NCBI GenBank assembly: GCA_964017145.1
Contig: OZ024841.1
Location: 186,001-250,000, forward strand
Length of the DNA: 64,000 nt
Source of the DNA: Agrocybe praecox
Taxonomy: Eukaryota; Basidiomycota; Agaricomycetes; Agaricales; Agrocybaceae
Reading direction: 5' to 3'
Shown here: piece by piece, positions 11,990-23,784 of the stretch
Layout: each line of letters begins with the position of its first letter
Numbering within the stretch: the first letter of the stretch is position 1
Translations under genes and position numbers: made by a program
Notes under the pieces: model-generated
The model's input: only the letters and a program-made list of their open reading frames with translations
What the model was told of the DNA's origin: nothing
Databases searched by the model: none

Positions 11990-13900
11990 GGGTTATCTGG
12001 TCGGGATGGGCTGTACAGAGCGCTCGGGATGGAATATTCGGGAGGTGTGAAGAAACCAGGATGAAGCATGCCTGGAAGAATGGAGTAAATCAGCTGTATG
12101 TGGCGGAATGGAATCTGCGTACATACCTACTGGCGCTAATGGACATCAGAAGTGCTGGAAGTTGGAACAGCGTCACAACCCGGCGCATAGTAGCTCTTCC
12201 CTGAGGAGCCACACCAATTGAGAACCAGTGAAACGAGCGTTATGAGATCACATTATTGGATTTTTCTATGTCAAGGGAAAGAAAGAGTGTGAATATCGAA
12301 CGTTCTCAGAGTTGGCCAGTCGAGGTTTAGGGGAGGGAAAAGCCGGTCACGTGTTTATTCCGGTACTTGTGTGGCAACCGGGATTCCTAACAACTTTCCC
12401 TCTTTCTTTCGAATTCATACATCCTCCTGCATAATCTTGTTGTCCCGTTAATCGAAGTCTTACCAGGAAGTGGTACCTATCTGCGATTTGTTACCCCCGT
12501 GTCGTATCGAAAAGAAAAGGACAATAATGTGATATCATAACGCTCGTTTCACTGGTTCTCAATTGGTGTGGCTCCTCAGGGAAGAGCTACTAGGCGCCGG
12601 GTTGTGACGCTGTTCCAACTTCCGGCACTTCTGATGTCCATTGGCGCCAGTAGGTATGTACGCAGATTCCATTCCGCCACATATACAGCTGATTTACTCC
12701 ATTCTTCCAGGCATGCTTCATCCCGGTTTCATCACACATCCCGAATATTCCATCCCGAGCACTCCGTACAGCCCATCCCGACCGGCGACCAGATAACCCA
12801 AGCCGTACATGAAGTGCGTGCCTTATCTCAAATTTGATTCCTTGCAAATCAGAAAGACCGGCAGGCGTCGTCGTCTGTGCCGTCGAACTTGACCTCTGCG
12901 TCTAGTGATCTCAAAACTTTCGGTATCAAGCTCATGTTTTTTGTTTCCTTAATTAGCAATATCTGGAAATTCCATTTCTGGCTATATATTTGACTGTTAT
13001 AGTCCGTTTATTGACTGCTGCGCCTGGTGCTGATTCGGGAAAATCTTGCCCCAGATCCCAAAGGAATGCAGGTTGACCTTTCACCACCGATCGCAGGCCA
13101 AAATCCTTCCTGATATCCACCTTTTGTTGCTATATGAAACTCTAGTCGGCTATCCATCTATCTCGGAACCCAATTCCGTCAAGACAGCCTAGTTTACGAC
13201 GCAGGTGTGCACTTTTTCGTTTCTTACCCAAACGTCGATGCTAATCCTGTAAAGCCCAGGCCAACCCCTCTCTCTGTGTCTTTTTAACAGTTGCTCGATA
13301 TGACTACTTCTGACTATGGGCTCTCGTCCATTATTGCAAGCCTGGACCCCAGCACTCTCGCAAGGCTTCAGTCATCTTGCATGCCCCATTTGTCTCATTT
13401 TCTTTCCTTTATCTTTCACAATGCGAACCCTCTCACTCTGCTCGAACACGTCGACGAACCGAATTAAAACATGTCCGACAGGCTATGAGCAAGCTCCCTG
13501 GCCCGTGATGCGTATTCGCGATTTTGGTCGTATACCCTCCAACCCATTTATCGGCTGCGGGGCATATGATTCATGGTAGCACTGTGACACTCGGTACTCC
13601 AAATGCGATAGCAATTGATCAAGGTCGTTTCACGCCTTTCACTCTTCGCTGCATGTGCAGTAGCATCCCCGGATACTTTTCATCCAATTTCTCGGACACC
13701 ATTGGATTCACGCGTGCTCATCGTCGCCCACCTTTGCGAAGAGGTCGGTTTGTCGGACCCGTGACTGTCACCATTTGAATATGGTCACGCTGTCGCCAGG
13801 CTGTCGAATCAAAATCCATGCCACACTATCCTTTCCTTTCCACCTCACGGCGGCAATGAGAACGTTGTTGAGTACAGCCCAGTAATACTTACAGTAAACC
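11990..13900 (+). repeat. Long direct repeat, copy B, including both arms of the inverted repeat
   Basis: 12,097-13,554 is indistinguishable by eye from 539-1996, and 13,555-13,895 is a diverged continuation. Copy B also holds the full left arm (11,990-12,257) facing the right arm (12,523-12,783). Both outer ends read GGGTTATCTGGTC in opposite orientation, the right one with a 7-base insertion. So B derives from the C/A junction and not from A alone. No target-site duplication was found. 13,159-13,467 repeats the gene fragment described in copy A. Confidence 0.85.
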
Positions 13901-14597
13901 TACAGGATATTTGGACAATGAGGGCTATGCGAATGGGCGTAGGCCGCAATCGGAGGCAAGGAAGTCACCATAGCTGGTCTTGACAGAAATGGAGATGGAC
14001 TCAAATTTTCTGTCACTGCGATGAGGGTTCTGTCATGGATAAGTCTCGATCACTATCGTATTAACTGGTGCTGGCGGTGCTTTTTGATAGCCCACCCTCA
14101 TTGCCAACCGTTCTATCTGCACTTTTTTAGGTTAAACATGTCTCCGTTTCCGTGCTCGTCCATCAACCTCTCTTACCAGCAGCCCTTATTACCGGTCCAC
14201 GGCTGCCTCTTCCAGATCTTCACACGTTGCAGGGAGCAATCATTTGTACCAGACGCTGGCTATGCCCTTATATCAGGCACACTGCAGGACGCCATCCTCG
14301 CTACCATCGTTTTCTTGCCATCACATCCCTCTACTGTAAACGTGCTTTGCGTAGGTGTTAAAGGGATCAGACCTTCAGCGACGCTTGGAAACTTCAGTGA
14401 TGTTGGATTTTTGGGGCGAAACTGTGATCATGCAGCCAGGGTCGCAGGAAGTGATGCTGTCTCTAATGTACCTGAGGATCTAGAAGCCATGGTTTGCCTG
14501 CTGGTTCGAGGATGTGCATGTTTCATTTGGAGTTTCTTTCTTTGTTTTTTTTTTTCACATCTGAACTAGATTTGTACGGGCCAACACTCCCATAACT

Positions 14598-15643
14598 ATG
14601 TGCTCGATGTCGTCCGGTATTTTGCACATGAAGTACTTCTATTCAACAGCCACGATGAAGAGCACGAACTTGTCCCTTGTTGATACATTCCTCAAGCCTA
14701 TGGACGTGATCAATAGTCCGCATACGCCTTCTCGATCACTACTCAGCCAGATTGTCCAGTTTTACTACCTGGGCTTGGTTGAAAATTTCCTTGACATTAC
14801 AGGTAAGTTTGCACAATGATAAACTAGCGTTCAAAACCAATCAAATTCCTGCATATTCCTGTAGATCCGGAATCTCTTCATTTACCAAGATTGGACAGTT
14901 TCGAAGGGGTGGTGAACTTGCTCAGCTTGTGCAATGTCGTAATTCTGAGCAATGTTTTGGATGCCAGGACACACAGAGCCCCCAACCAGAGACTTGAACA
15001 AGACGCTACTCCAAAGGAGTATAAGAGAATGCTGCAATATGACCTTAATGCAGTGCGGACCACGACGACCGGGCCTCTACCTAATTCGGATCTTGATTAA
15101 TAATATCAAAGTTTGTCATCGTTATTCATATATTTGTTATGTTAATATTTTGTCGAATCACTGAAGGTTAAGTCAGTAGGGTTACTAGGGTAAGTAAAGC
15201 GAAATGCCATGCGTTATTTTCAACAAGTCCCACGGCCTATAATGTTAATGTAAATTGACTACTTCTCAGAAACAGATGTCGAACATAAGAAAACATTCTA
15301 ATTTTAATTGATTTTCACTTTCTATATACTCTAGGTTCAGACCGGAATTGTAGGCGTGCCACACTGTTCAATTGAACTTTTGAACAGACAGGTCTTAAAT
15401 GTTCCTGAACGATATCCACTTACCCTCACGCTGTTCAATCAAGGGCATGCTTCCATAATGGGTACAACTCTTATGGCGTACGAAGAAGATATGGATTACT
15501 ACAAGGTGGAACGCCGAGCCATACAGAAGGATTTTTCTAGTAAGTTTGCTAGCCCCGCAAAAATAATGAAGTTGTCTAACTTGGTCTCCTTCATAAAAGA
15601 AACGCAGGACTTCCGCAGATTGGGATTAACTCCCCCTGGATAA
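14598..15643 (+). CDS. Spliced gene of unknown family, possibly incomplete
   Basis: Coding-like exons are joined by good introns. One ends VENFLDIT at a GTAAGT donor (about 14,801) and, after an acceptor near 14,864, continues DPESLHLPRLDSFEGVVNLL through a helical stretch to a stop at about 15,098. A second block, 15,335-15,540, contains VPHCSIELLNRQVLNVPERY and ends at another GTAAGT donor, followed by a short last frame closing at 15,643. The link between the two blocks and the 5' end is not resolved, so this may be two genes or a decaying one. No domain recognised. Confidence 0.35.
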
Positions 15644-15986
15644 AATTTATTTCAAAGCCCTTAGCATGCGGATTCATGGACACAATGGACAGGGAAATCG
15701 TCGACAAGAATAGCTACACGGGGATTGAAAGGACAACCAAAATAACGTAGTGATGGCTCGCACTTACTCCACATTTGATTGTATGCATAAAAAATACATT
15801 GATACAATGAGTCCTAATGCAAGGCCATCAAAGATAATGAACCAGTAAAGTAGGGTGCAATGCGAGAAGGTGAGTCATTGAATATATGATCATGAAAGAT
15901 CATACTACGACGATTACTGTCTGTGGTGTCACCGGTAAGCACTTCCCAGCTCGGCGTGTTTCGAATACTTTCGCTGATCGTCGGCT

Positions 15987-16508
15987 ATGATTTCTCGTAC
16001 CAAAGGCGTCACGGCGACGACGAGCGTACGCAGCTACGGTGTTCTCAACCTGGCCAAACCCTACACGAACGCGGTAGAAGGGGCTCGGTAGGTTGATATC
16101 ACAGAGGGGTAAGGTCGACGCTGACTTTGCTACGTTGTGAAGTGCGCACGAAACGGGTTCGTTGGACAACGTATCATCGTGCCCCAACGCGCCACACCGC
16201 CTGCACTCGCCTTCAGAGCGAAGGTGAGGTGCTAGAGGAAATGTAAGACCAACTTTTATGCATGTAAAAGCAGTTGAGCACATTGGCGTCAACGTCGAGC
16301 GAAATGGTTGGTCACAATTTTTAGTACCAAAGGTTGTGCATGTAAGAGCACTAGACAGACGTGGAGGCGAGGGGCTAGAGGAAATGTTAGATCAACATTT
16401 GTGCATGTAAAAGCACCAGACAGACGTTGAGCACATTCGCGGCAACGTCGAGCCAATTAATTCGGTCATGATTTCTCGTACCAAAGGCGTCACGGCGACG
16501 ACGAGCGT
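15987..16508 (+). repeat. Local direct repeats, including an exact 41-bp pair
   Basis: The 41-bp string starting ATGATTTCTCGTACCAAAGG is present exactly at 15,987-16,027 and 16,468-16,508. Between them, 16,230-16,305 and 16,373-16,455 are diverged copies of one another, sharing GCTAGAGGAAATGT and GCATGTAAAAGCA. The arrangement suggests an old tandem duplication of roughly 140-480 bp with later change. Confidence 0.75.
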
Positions 16509-16509
16509 C

Positions 16510-17070
16510 AGTGTTTAGAACGCCGCCACCGGCATCAGCTGCAGCAGCTTCTGCCAGACCACCACCACTACCACCACCTGAATTCTCAACACCCACCAGT
16601 AGCCTCTCGCTATCTCCATCAGCACGATCACCACAACTAGCAGCAGTACCAGCAGTGCCTCAGAAACAGTAGCACCTCTTCCTCCTCCTCCTCCTCCACC
16701 ATCACTTCTTTTGCAGCAGCAGGACTTCTTCTTCTTCTTCATCATCCTCCTCCTCCTACACCACCAACAGCAGGAGCACCTTCATCTTCTTAAACAGCAG
16801 CATCTCCTCATCCACAACCAGCACCTTTCCCTCCTCCTCTAGCACCAGCACCAGCGGCATCTTTCCCTCCTCTCCTCCTCCATCAGCACCAACACCAACA
16901 GCACCAACAGCAGGAGTACCTCCTCCTCCTCCACCAGCACCACTACAGCTTTACTACCAACACCAGCAGCATCTTTCCCTCTCCCTCCTCCTCCATCAGC
17001 ACCATCAGCAGTACCCCTCTCTCCTCTGCACCATCAGCAGCACCAGCACCAGCAGCACCAACAGGACCAA
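16510..17070 (+). repeat. Compound trinucleotide microsatellite (CAG/CAC/CTC/CTT-rich)
   Basis: More than 500 bp of interleaved CAGCAC, CCTCCT, CACCAC and CTTCTT blocks. Plus-strand frames read as Pro/Ser/His/Gln homopolymer-like protein; the frame of the downstream gene is closed by a TAG at 16,840-16,842. It may serve as 5' leader of that gene, but it is best described as simple-sequence DNA. Confidence 0.85.
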
Positions 17071-17076
17071 CGTGCG

Positions 17077-17425
17077 ATGGCAGCAACTCGCCTGTACTAC
17101 GACAGAAGGACCGTCGCATATAGCGGATTCCTTCTCGCCGTGGGGTTCGACTACGTCGTACCAGCTCTAAGAGGGTTCCGGGATCGATGCGCGGCAGAGG
17201 GCGTCTATTTTGGTCTGGGCAACTATCGTTTTGTTATACGGTGCGTAATTCGACTTCGACTGTTCGGTTATTTTTGTTCAGCGATTTTGGTCGCATTACA
17301 GTGATGCATACGCTGCCTCCGTGGACGTCATCAGAGTAATCGTTGCCGCCTACGAAACCAACGGCAACCCGCGATTCGTATTCGCCATTACCAACGATTC
17401 GGTAACACATTTGCGACACGCTTAG
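17077..17425 (+). CDS. Small two-exon protein, unknown
   Basis: ATG at 17,077. Exon 1 ends at 17,240 with ATA-CG, followed by a 61-nt intron (17,241-17,301, donor GTGCGT, acceptor TTACAG). Exon 2 restores the frame as DAYAASVDVIRVIVAAYET and ends TAG at 17,423-17,425, giving 95 residues. The joined product has mixed hydrophobic segments (YSGFLLAVGFDYVVPALRGF; DVIRVIVAA) and no signal peptide that I can defend. The clean splice supports a real gene. The frame stays open upstream into the microsatellite for about 230 bp, so a Gln/Pro-rich N-terminal extension by splicing cannot be excluded. Family unknown. Confidence 0.5.
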
Positions 17426-17689
17426 GACTTTCGAATCGAAGATGTCTCATAATTATGTGTCAAATATTGAAATGTATTGAAAAATTTCTTTTATTATACA
17501 TTTTGAGATTGAGAACGCGTCGAGTCTCGACGTGATGCGCGACATAATAATTAAAACATACACATGACCGGAAATAATATACGCGTGACATGTACTTAAG
17601 GTACTGTGGGAATTTCAACTGGAAAACATACCTGCTAGTATCACGAGACCGTTAGAAATTTTACGAATTCAATATGTTTTGTGTAAAAC

Positions 17690-18095
17690 AAAAAAGGGTG
17701 CCCAGAAATAATTTTTGATCAAACCGTAACCCCCTCTCTTTTGTTTAAACCTGAGCCTTTCTAAAAGGCCTGTGTTCGAACGGTAATTTTCGATTAAACC
17801 GTAGTTTAAACAAATCCCGCGATCAAACGACTGCTGTTGAAAAGACCAGCAAAAATGTTTATATTGACCATGTAGACATACTACATAGCGTACTTCGATA
17901 GGATATATGTATTTAATGCTAAAATAATAGATCACATCGTCCCCGTTTAATCTACATGTGTTGTTTAATAATGTTGAACGCACGAAAGAGCTTCAACCAT
18001 GTTTAATCGGTTCAAACGAATCTCCAATTTAAACCGTGTCAAACCCGTTACCTTCAAGGATTAAACTGCCACCACTTATTAAACCGCGCACTCAA
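17690..18095. repeat. Cluster of TTAAACC / TCAAACC motifs
   Basis: About ten variants of the word TTAAAC(C/T) or TCAAAC, on both strands, occur in 400 bp. Examples are GATTAAACCG, GTTTAAACAA, TTTAATCGG, ATTTAAACCG and TATTAAACCGC. Spacing is irregular and the DNA between is unrelated, so it is not a simple tandem array. Confidence 0.6.
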
Positions 18096-18218
18096 GCCAA
18101 ACCAATTTCCACCGTACCTCGAGTCAAACACTGTTGAAACTTCGTCTTCACCACGCTGTACTTATTCTTCTAAATTCCTAGTGAACGAGAGGGTCTCCGC
18201 TTCACGATCCTGGCGGAT

Positions 18219-20016
18219 TTAATCCGTCAGGAGGACAGAAGGGTCCTCACATTTTTTGAGTCGCTCCTTGTATCCGGCGCTGGACAAGAGTGCTTTCGCT
18301 CGTTCTTGAAGGATGGTGTACCGAGCAGAGGTCTTCCTTGCATAAGCTACCCGACCGGGAGAATTTTCATTCATTTTCGCCAGCTGCATCCATTCCGCCA
18401 ATAATGAGCCATACGCTCGAATACAACGCATGAAATCAGCCTGACGAATTTCCACTTCCTCTAATTGTATTCGGACAATAACTGTTGATCTCAGGAGGAT
18501 GGTAGCATAAGCTGCCATGTCTCAGGTCGATACTGGACTTTGGTATATTGGACGCTAGCATGTTGACAATCTGGCCAAGGACATCGTTGCGTACTTCTTT
18601 CCACGTATTCAAGCTACTTGCCAACTTCCGTCGGCGCTTCGCCAGCTCCGTTGGTGTCACGTTTAAGTCGTTAGCAGCTTTGAAGGCCAGCTTCATCCTA
18701 ATACAGATGTGTGAGCGCGAACGTAAAGATTGTAATAATAACACAGCTTACTGTCGGTATTCAAGATCCAGTCCTTCGTTAAGGAAACTCGCCCCTTTTT
18801 GAAGTAGGTGAGTTGAATCATGCGACTGGCGCGATGATTTAAACTGGCTCATGAGGTGTTCGTATATTTTTGCTTGGGATGGCACTGGTGAAGGATAATG
18901 TAAAATTAGCGACCGTAATATTGCCAATATATCTGAACCTCCCAAAGCAACACACCTTTTCCTCCAACGCGATACACGCATTCAACTTGCTTCTCACTGT
19001 TCACCCTTCGAGCAAGACGATCTTTTCTTTGCCAGTCAGTCAGTCGGTCATAGTTGAGTACCGATAACGATAGGTGATTTTGCGGCGAAACTGTTCCTGG
19101 GCATATTTTAGCGACATATGAAGCGATGGCGCTAAATGTGGGCCTATCAGATTGTGTATGAGGTATGTGATAAGGGAGACGTGCCCATATTCACCATTTT
19201 TTTTGAAGTTCCAGTCTCTGTGATGGTCAATAATTGCATCTTCTCGATGAGCCTCCGACATCTGCCTAGTTTGAGGTGCGAGTTGGTTCAGTTCTACCCA
19301 TGGGTGCTCCGCTGTCTCTCCGTAGAAATGACCCACTCCTTCGCAGTACGCAGACGAAAAGCGATATGTGCAGTTCTCTTTATGATTATGAACGTGCACG
19401 AGAGGTATGAGGAAGCGAAAGCGCTCAACAATCGAAACAAGATCGGGAATGCGAGCCCTGAAACGTTCGACCAGGTTGACTAAGTACGCGCAGTTGATAT
19501 CGTATGAGAATAAAAAATCCTTTGCGGTAAGGTACTGGTCTTCGCAGGATCGTCGCAACACACAAGACGTTTTCCTCGTGCGCACGCACAAGGTGACCCG
19601 AGAAGTGAGTGGTATTCGCGTTCGAAGAGGTGGTCGAGGAGAACAGGTTTCTTGGCTTCGAATTCTTGTAGTGCTTCCTCCAGCTATTCGCAATATGTAG
19701 TCAATACAATTAGGATAAGTAGTCAGGAATTTACCTTAGAATGTCTACTTGATTGGTCGGACTTGGGAACTTCGGGCGTCGTTTGGGGACTCTCTCGGCT
19801 GCAGCTTGACTTTGAGGTAGCATTGCTGTTGCTTATAGAAATCGTGGCGGTCTTAACCCCCAGTGCACTGCGTGAGGTAACGTGAGCCAGCTGAGATCCC
19901 GGAGGCACCGAGTTCTTGTTTTTGCGCTCCGAGGTAAGACTTTCCTCCGCGTTCCACTTCCTCTTTCGTTCAGAAAACTGTTTGGCTGTAAGCATGAGTT
20001 TGTATTTTACGTGCAC
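18219..20016 (-). pseudogene. KDZ-family transposase relic, internally deleted
   Basis: Minus strand. The N-terminal exon reads MLTAKQFSERKRKWNAEES. A GTAAAT-GAATAG intron then leads to VLLDHLFEREYHSLLG and SPCACARGKRLVCCDDPA, which resembles the start of a CxC zinc domain. Almost at once, and in another frame, comes the core signature SYDINCAY, then IPLVHVHNHKENC, SAYCEGVGHFYGE and HRDWNFKKNGEYG, all typical of KDZ (Kyakuja-Dileera-Zisupton) transposases. Several hundred residues expected between CxC and core are missing. Downstream exons with KLASSLNTWKEVRNDVLG fit the helical C-terminus and end at 18,219. The frame change and deletion make it a non-functional remnant of a DNA transposon. 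No terminal inverted repeats were found. Confidence 0.75.
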
Positions 20017-20451
20017 GGGCAGTTAGTAGTGAAGTTAGTGGAAGGATAGAGTGGCACACCCAGGCAAATGCCCGGCGCGTATACTACTGTGCCCGCTCAG
20101 TGATTGTTAGCTTTCCTCTCTTGGCAGGGTCGACGAGAAAAACATACCATGACAGACCAACGTGTTCGGCAGTATCGCAAGAAATGGGGGACACAGACAG
20201 CTTCCCACTTCTTTGTTTCTCTTTCGATGTCGTGCACCAGTCCTATAATTAGACAGGAAACAATCGGGTGCTTTACATACCGCATGCCAGAATATGTTTG
20301 CCGGAATATGTTTATGTCCTTGCACGCCAGACGTCCCGATGTCGGATGAACTCTATAATTAACTTAGTGGCGATTACATATTCTCAAGGCCGATTGCCAC
20401 GTGTTATCCAAAAAAAAAAACAACAAGAAGTAATGTACAAAAAAGTTCCAC
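20017..20451. other. Spacer between KDZ relic and Spt5-like gene
   Basis: Both neighbours are on the minus strand. Only short overlapping frames and a 10-A run at 20,411-20,420 occur here, the latter just downstream of the Spt5-like stop. Confidence 0.45.
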
Positions 20452-22619
20452 CTATTTTGTCGGAGGGTATACCACGGCAAGCATAGCTGTAGGAAGGGTA
20501 TACAGGTTTTCGATCCGAGTAGTACGCTTTACCCCATACTTACGCAAAACACAGTTTTGTGGGTCGAACGTTTTAATACGAAAGAGTTGACCAAAATATT
20601 CTCCTTGACCAAATGAGATCACTACGTCTGCCTGACGAGTAGGTGTGCAGATATTGACTTCGTCGATCGTAAAATCCTTTGAGTGAACACCGTCTCTGAC
20701 TTTGACAATGCCGTTCGAGATGCCTTTCAATTCGTAGACCTTGAAAATAGATAGTCCTGGAACCTTCAGCTGGAAACGTATTCCCACCATCTGTGGCTCG
20801 TTAATCCATGCACCCAGAACTTCGCTCCTGATAGATGTGCGCGTCGAGGCGTTTGACTCTGGTGTCCTGGAAGAGGGATCCCAGGCGGCGTCCAGCGGAG
20901 TACATGGAGTTGCACTACTGTCTGGAGTTCTGGAAGCAGGATCCCATGCTTGCCCTGACGGCGTAACTGCTACAGGCATAGGTGTGTGGGATGTTCCAAT
21001 AGGCGCATGATAAGGTACAGGATTGATATTTTGGTATGAAGACTCAAGGCCCATTTGTATAAGACCGCCGTTCACACTGTAAGTGCAGCATAAGTAAGAA
21101 TATACGCATGGAACTGTTAGTATACGCACAACAGACGTAAGAACTTGAATGCAAGTTTCTCTGGCGCTGGAGTATTGTAAACATGGAGAGACACAAGTGC
21201 GTGCCCATCCAAAGTCACATCCTTCACGATTCCTGTAATTCCTTTGCGTTGATGCGCGCCTGTTACCATGACCTGTTTGCCAATGAATTTCTTGTTCGGA
21301 TTATCCTTCATTGCGCGTCTGTCTTCAAATGATAATGGGGATGTATTGCGCAGATCCACGAGATGCTGTACAACATCATCGAAACGAAGTTGTATACGAG
21401 TGCATCTCATCTGTGCCGTATAGTATGATTAGCTGGGTTGGAAGTGACAAATTATTTAACATGTAGTCACCTCAATACCTCGCTTAACATCCATGACACA
21501 TAGATCGTTCTCGGATATGTCAACGATCCAGCCCCGTTCAACTGGACTCCCTGGCGTAGACACAACGACACGATCACCCAGTTTGAATTCTTTCCGCACT
21601 TCATATTGGAGTACAGTCTCGATAATATCCAGAGATGCGATGAATATGGTGACAGTCTCCTCCGAATCGGAGAGATCTTGGATCAGCCCAGTAAGCCCTT
21701 GAAGTTCTCCCCCAATACATTTCACTCGATCACCTGTCTGTAGTGTGTTGTTCGCCATTCTACGTTTCGTCGTTAGTTGAAATGATTGGTCAAGGGCCTC
21801 GCATTTCAAGAAGACGTTAAATTCACGCGCGTTGGGAATAACTTGACCGCCGAATGATGCTGCAAGAGAAGGATGTCCGCATAACACCAAGAATCCATTC
21901 GTACTGTAGTCATTCCCTCTGAATGAAAACCTTACATATTTTTCCTGTTTGTGGGAAACACTGTGTGGCCCATATTCTGCTGCTGCGAGTTCTGCGTCAA
22001 AGAGTATTTGTGAGGGGCGCACGCCCTTGCCTTCTTTCACTAACGCTGGCCGTGGGATTAGCCAAAACTGATAGCTATCGGGTTGCGCAGTGGCGATTGC
22101 GAGAGCTACATCGCCCACGTATACACCCAATTTACCGTGAATACGGCGAATTCGTACCCATGTCAGCTCGCCCTGCTCATGATCTGTGCTTCTACCTAAG
22201 ACGCGGTTCAAAACCCATTGCTCTGTATTAGGATGACGGTTCGGGAGAGTTTCTTGAGCTCGTGCTTTCGCTTGTCGAAGAAATAACTCATATTCTCCAT
22301 CCAGATTTGCCTGTTCCTGCGAATTTTCAGGCATAGAAGCATGGTTCCCTAAAACATCCTGGAGGTCAGTAGTATCATCAACTATAAAACCTATTGAAAA
22401 TTGGCTAGCATCGCAAAGTTCAATTCGGGGCCAAGATGACTTACCTTCAGATCCTTCCAGGTCGTCTTCATCCGAGCTTTCCTCCTCGTCCACGGCTGCC
22501 TCTAGGTCTAAAAATGGATTCTTGTACGATTTTATAGGATATTTCATACATCTTTGCTGGTGGACACTTACTTTCTCTATGCGTCGCCTCTTGGCCGCCC
22601 GGAGATTCGTCTCGGACAT
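20452..22619 (-). CDS. Spt5-like transcription elongation protein with KOW domains
   Basis: Three exons: 22,619-21,471, 21,410-21,130 and 21,076-20,452. The introns are 60 and 53 nt; the frame closes perfectly and gives 684 residues. Order: basic start (RAAKRRR), acidic patch about 38-60 (DEEESSDEDDLEG), KOW-like unit 152-190 (WVRIRRIHGKLGVYVGD...FWLIPR), further KOW-like units near 296-330 (GDRVKCIGGELQGLTGLI), 346-383 and 425-465 (KQVMVTGAHQRKGITGIV), two copies of the Spt5 C-terminal motif (AWDPASRTP, AWDPSSRTP; about 519-549), and a last KOW-like unit near 600-660. Spt5 family proteins bind RNA polymerase II with Spt4 and control elongation. Housekeeping Spt5 is longer, has a clear NGN domain and many CTR repeats. 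This one is short, NGN-poor and has two repeats, so I infer a divergent accessory paralogue. The adjacent KDZ relic suggests a transposon-rich setting. Confidence 0.75.
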
Positions 22620-22819
22620 TTTATCTGACTAATGTATATCTGCAATATGTATATGTTTCAGGAATCTCTTAGGTATATTAATCTATTAGTATTTATCTAC
22701 TGTCAAGTACAATCGTGGTGGTAGAGAAGAGGAAGAAGAAACCAGACGAGCGCGTTGTTAGGCAACCCCGTGTTGAGGGCAGGGGTTACGGGTAATCAAG
22801 TGGATGCCGGTGGTGCCAG

Positions 22820-23490
22820 TGGGTAAGCACACGTAAATAACGCAGCAAACAGCGCCCGCCGCTGTGTAATTTACTGCTGCGCTTCGTCGGGCATCGTTTA
22901 GGGCGGGGAAAAAAAGGCAATATAGGGTCCATGAATATAATTATATTTTTGGCGACCTTTGCGCTATCAACAAAGGGCGGGACGGGATGGATTGCAAGAT
23001 ATGTTTTTGGATGACGTTCAAAAATATCTGACGTTGCATTATTAGGCTGCGTTCGGACTCATAAATTCATTTTTTGATGGCGCATTTTTCCGGCTTTCGG
23101 TATATTTTGCCAACTGAATGTAGAGATGACATCTATTTTTAGGGACGCAGTTTGGAATCCCAAATTGGACCGAGTTGAATTCTAGACGCGTCTATTAGCA
23201 CTTATTAGATAAGATTAGATAAGATTTAATTTTTTATTTATTAGTGCCCAAAGTGTCTAAAATTAGAACGTCATCCAGTTTCAACGTTTGCAATCCATCC
23301 CTTAGCGCCCATTGAACATGCCACAAAGACCTGACATAGGAAATAGGATATAGTGGTGATTATTCTGTACTTCCCGCCCCCCGAAAGCTGCGCTCAACGC
23401 TGAGTAAACCTTATTTTCTAGTGCGCCGACCACCTTTGGTGACGTTCGGCCGTGATTACATGCGGTTACCGACGCCCGCCGCCTCATATC
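22820..23490. mobile_element. MITE-like element with long imperfect inverted repeats
   Basis: The inner arms are clearest: 22,986-23,028 (GGGATGGATTGCAA, later GGATGACGTTC) is mirrored at 23,262-23,306 (GAACGTCATCC, TTGCAATCCATCCC). Outside these, 22,846-22,915 and 23,375-23,418 also pair loosely (CGCAGC/GCTGCG, GGGCGGG/CCCGCCC). No coding capacity. A related single arm occurs at 38,825-39,060. Confidence 0.5.
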
Positions 23491-23784
23491 ACTTAGCTAC
23501 TATCACGTTAGCAGAGTTGCAAAAAATTTCAACAATTTTTTGAAAGATTTTACATTTATGGAAGTTATACTTGCGAGGGGACTCTGATTTTTTCAACAGA
23601 AATAGATAAGCATATAAGGCACATCTCCACCATATGGTTCGCCACAACGGAGAATAAACAAGGAGTAAAAAAAAAAAAAACAAAAAATATATATAAGGCA
23701 CATGAGATATGCCTTTTTATTTGTTAAAAGGTGAGAATGAGTGGCCCCGGAGCAATTCCGCGTCTGACATACTTCTGCATTTCA

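Noticed and set aside
539..13895. Copies A and B as LTRs of one retrotransposon
   Set aside because: The interval between them contains host-like spliced genes on both strands (Zn-cluster gene, Ulp1) and no reverse transcriptase, integrase or Gag-like frame. Copy B also carries an inverted arm, which an LTR would not.
16510..17070. Coding repeat (Pro/Gln/His-rich protein) across the microsatellite
   Set aside because: All frames look alike in composition, and the frame of the downstream gene has a stop at 16,840. No splice site supports translation.
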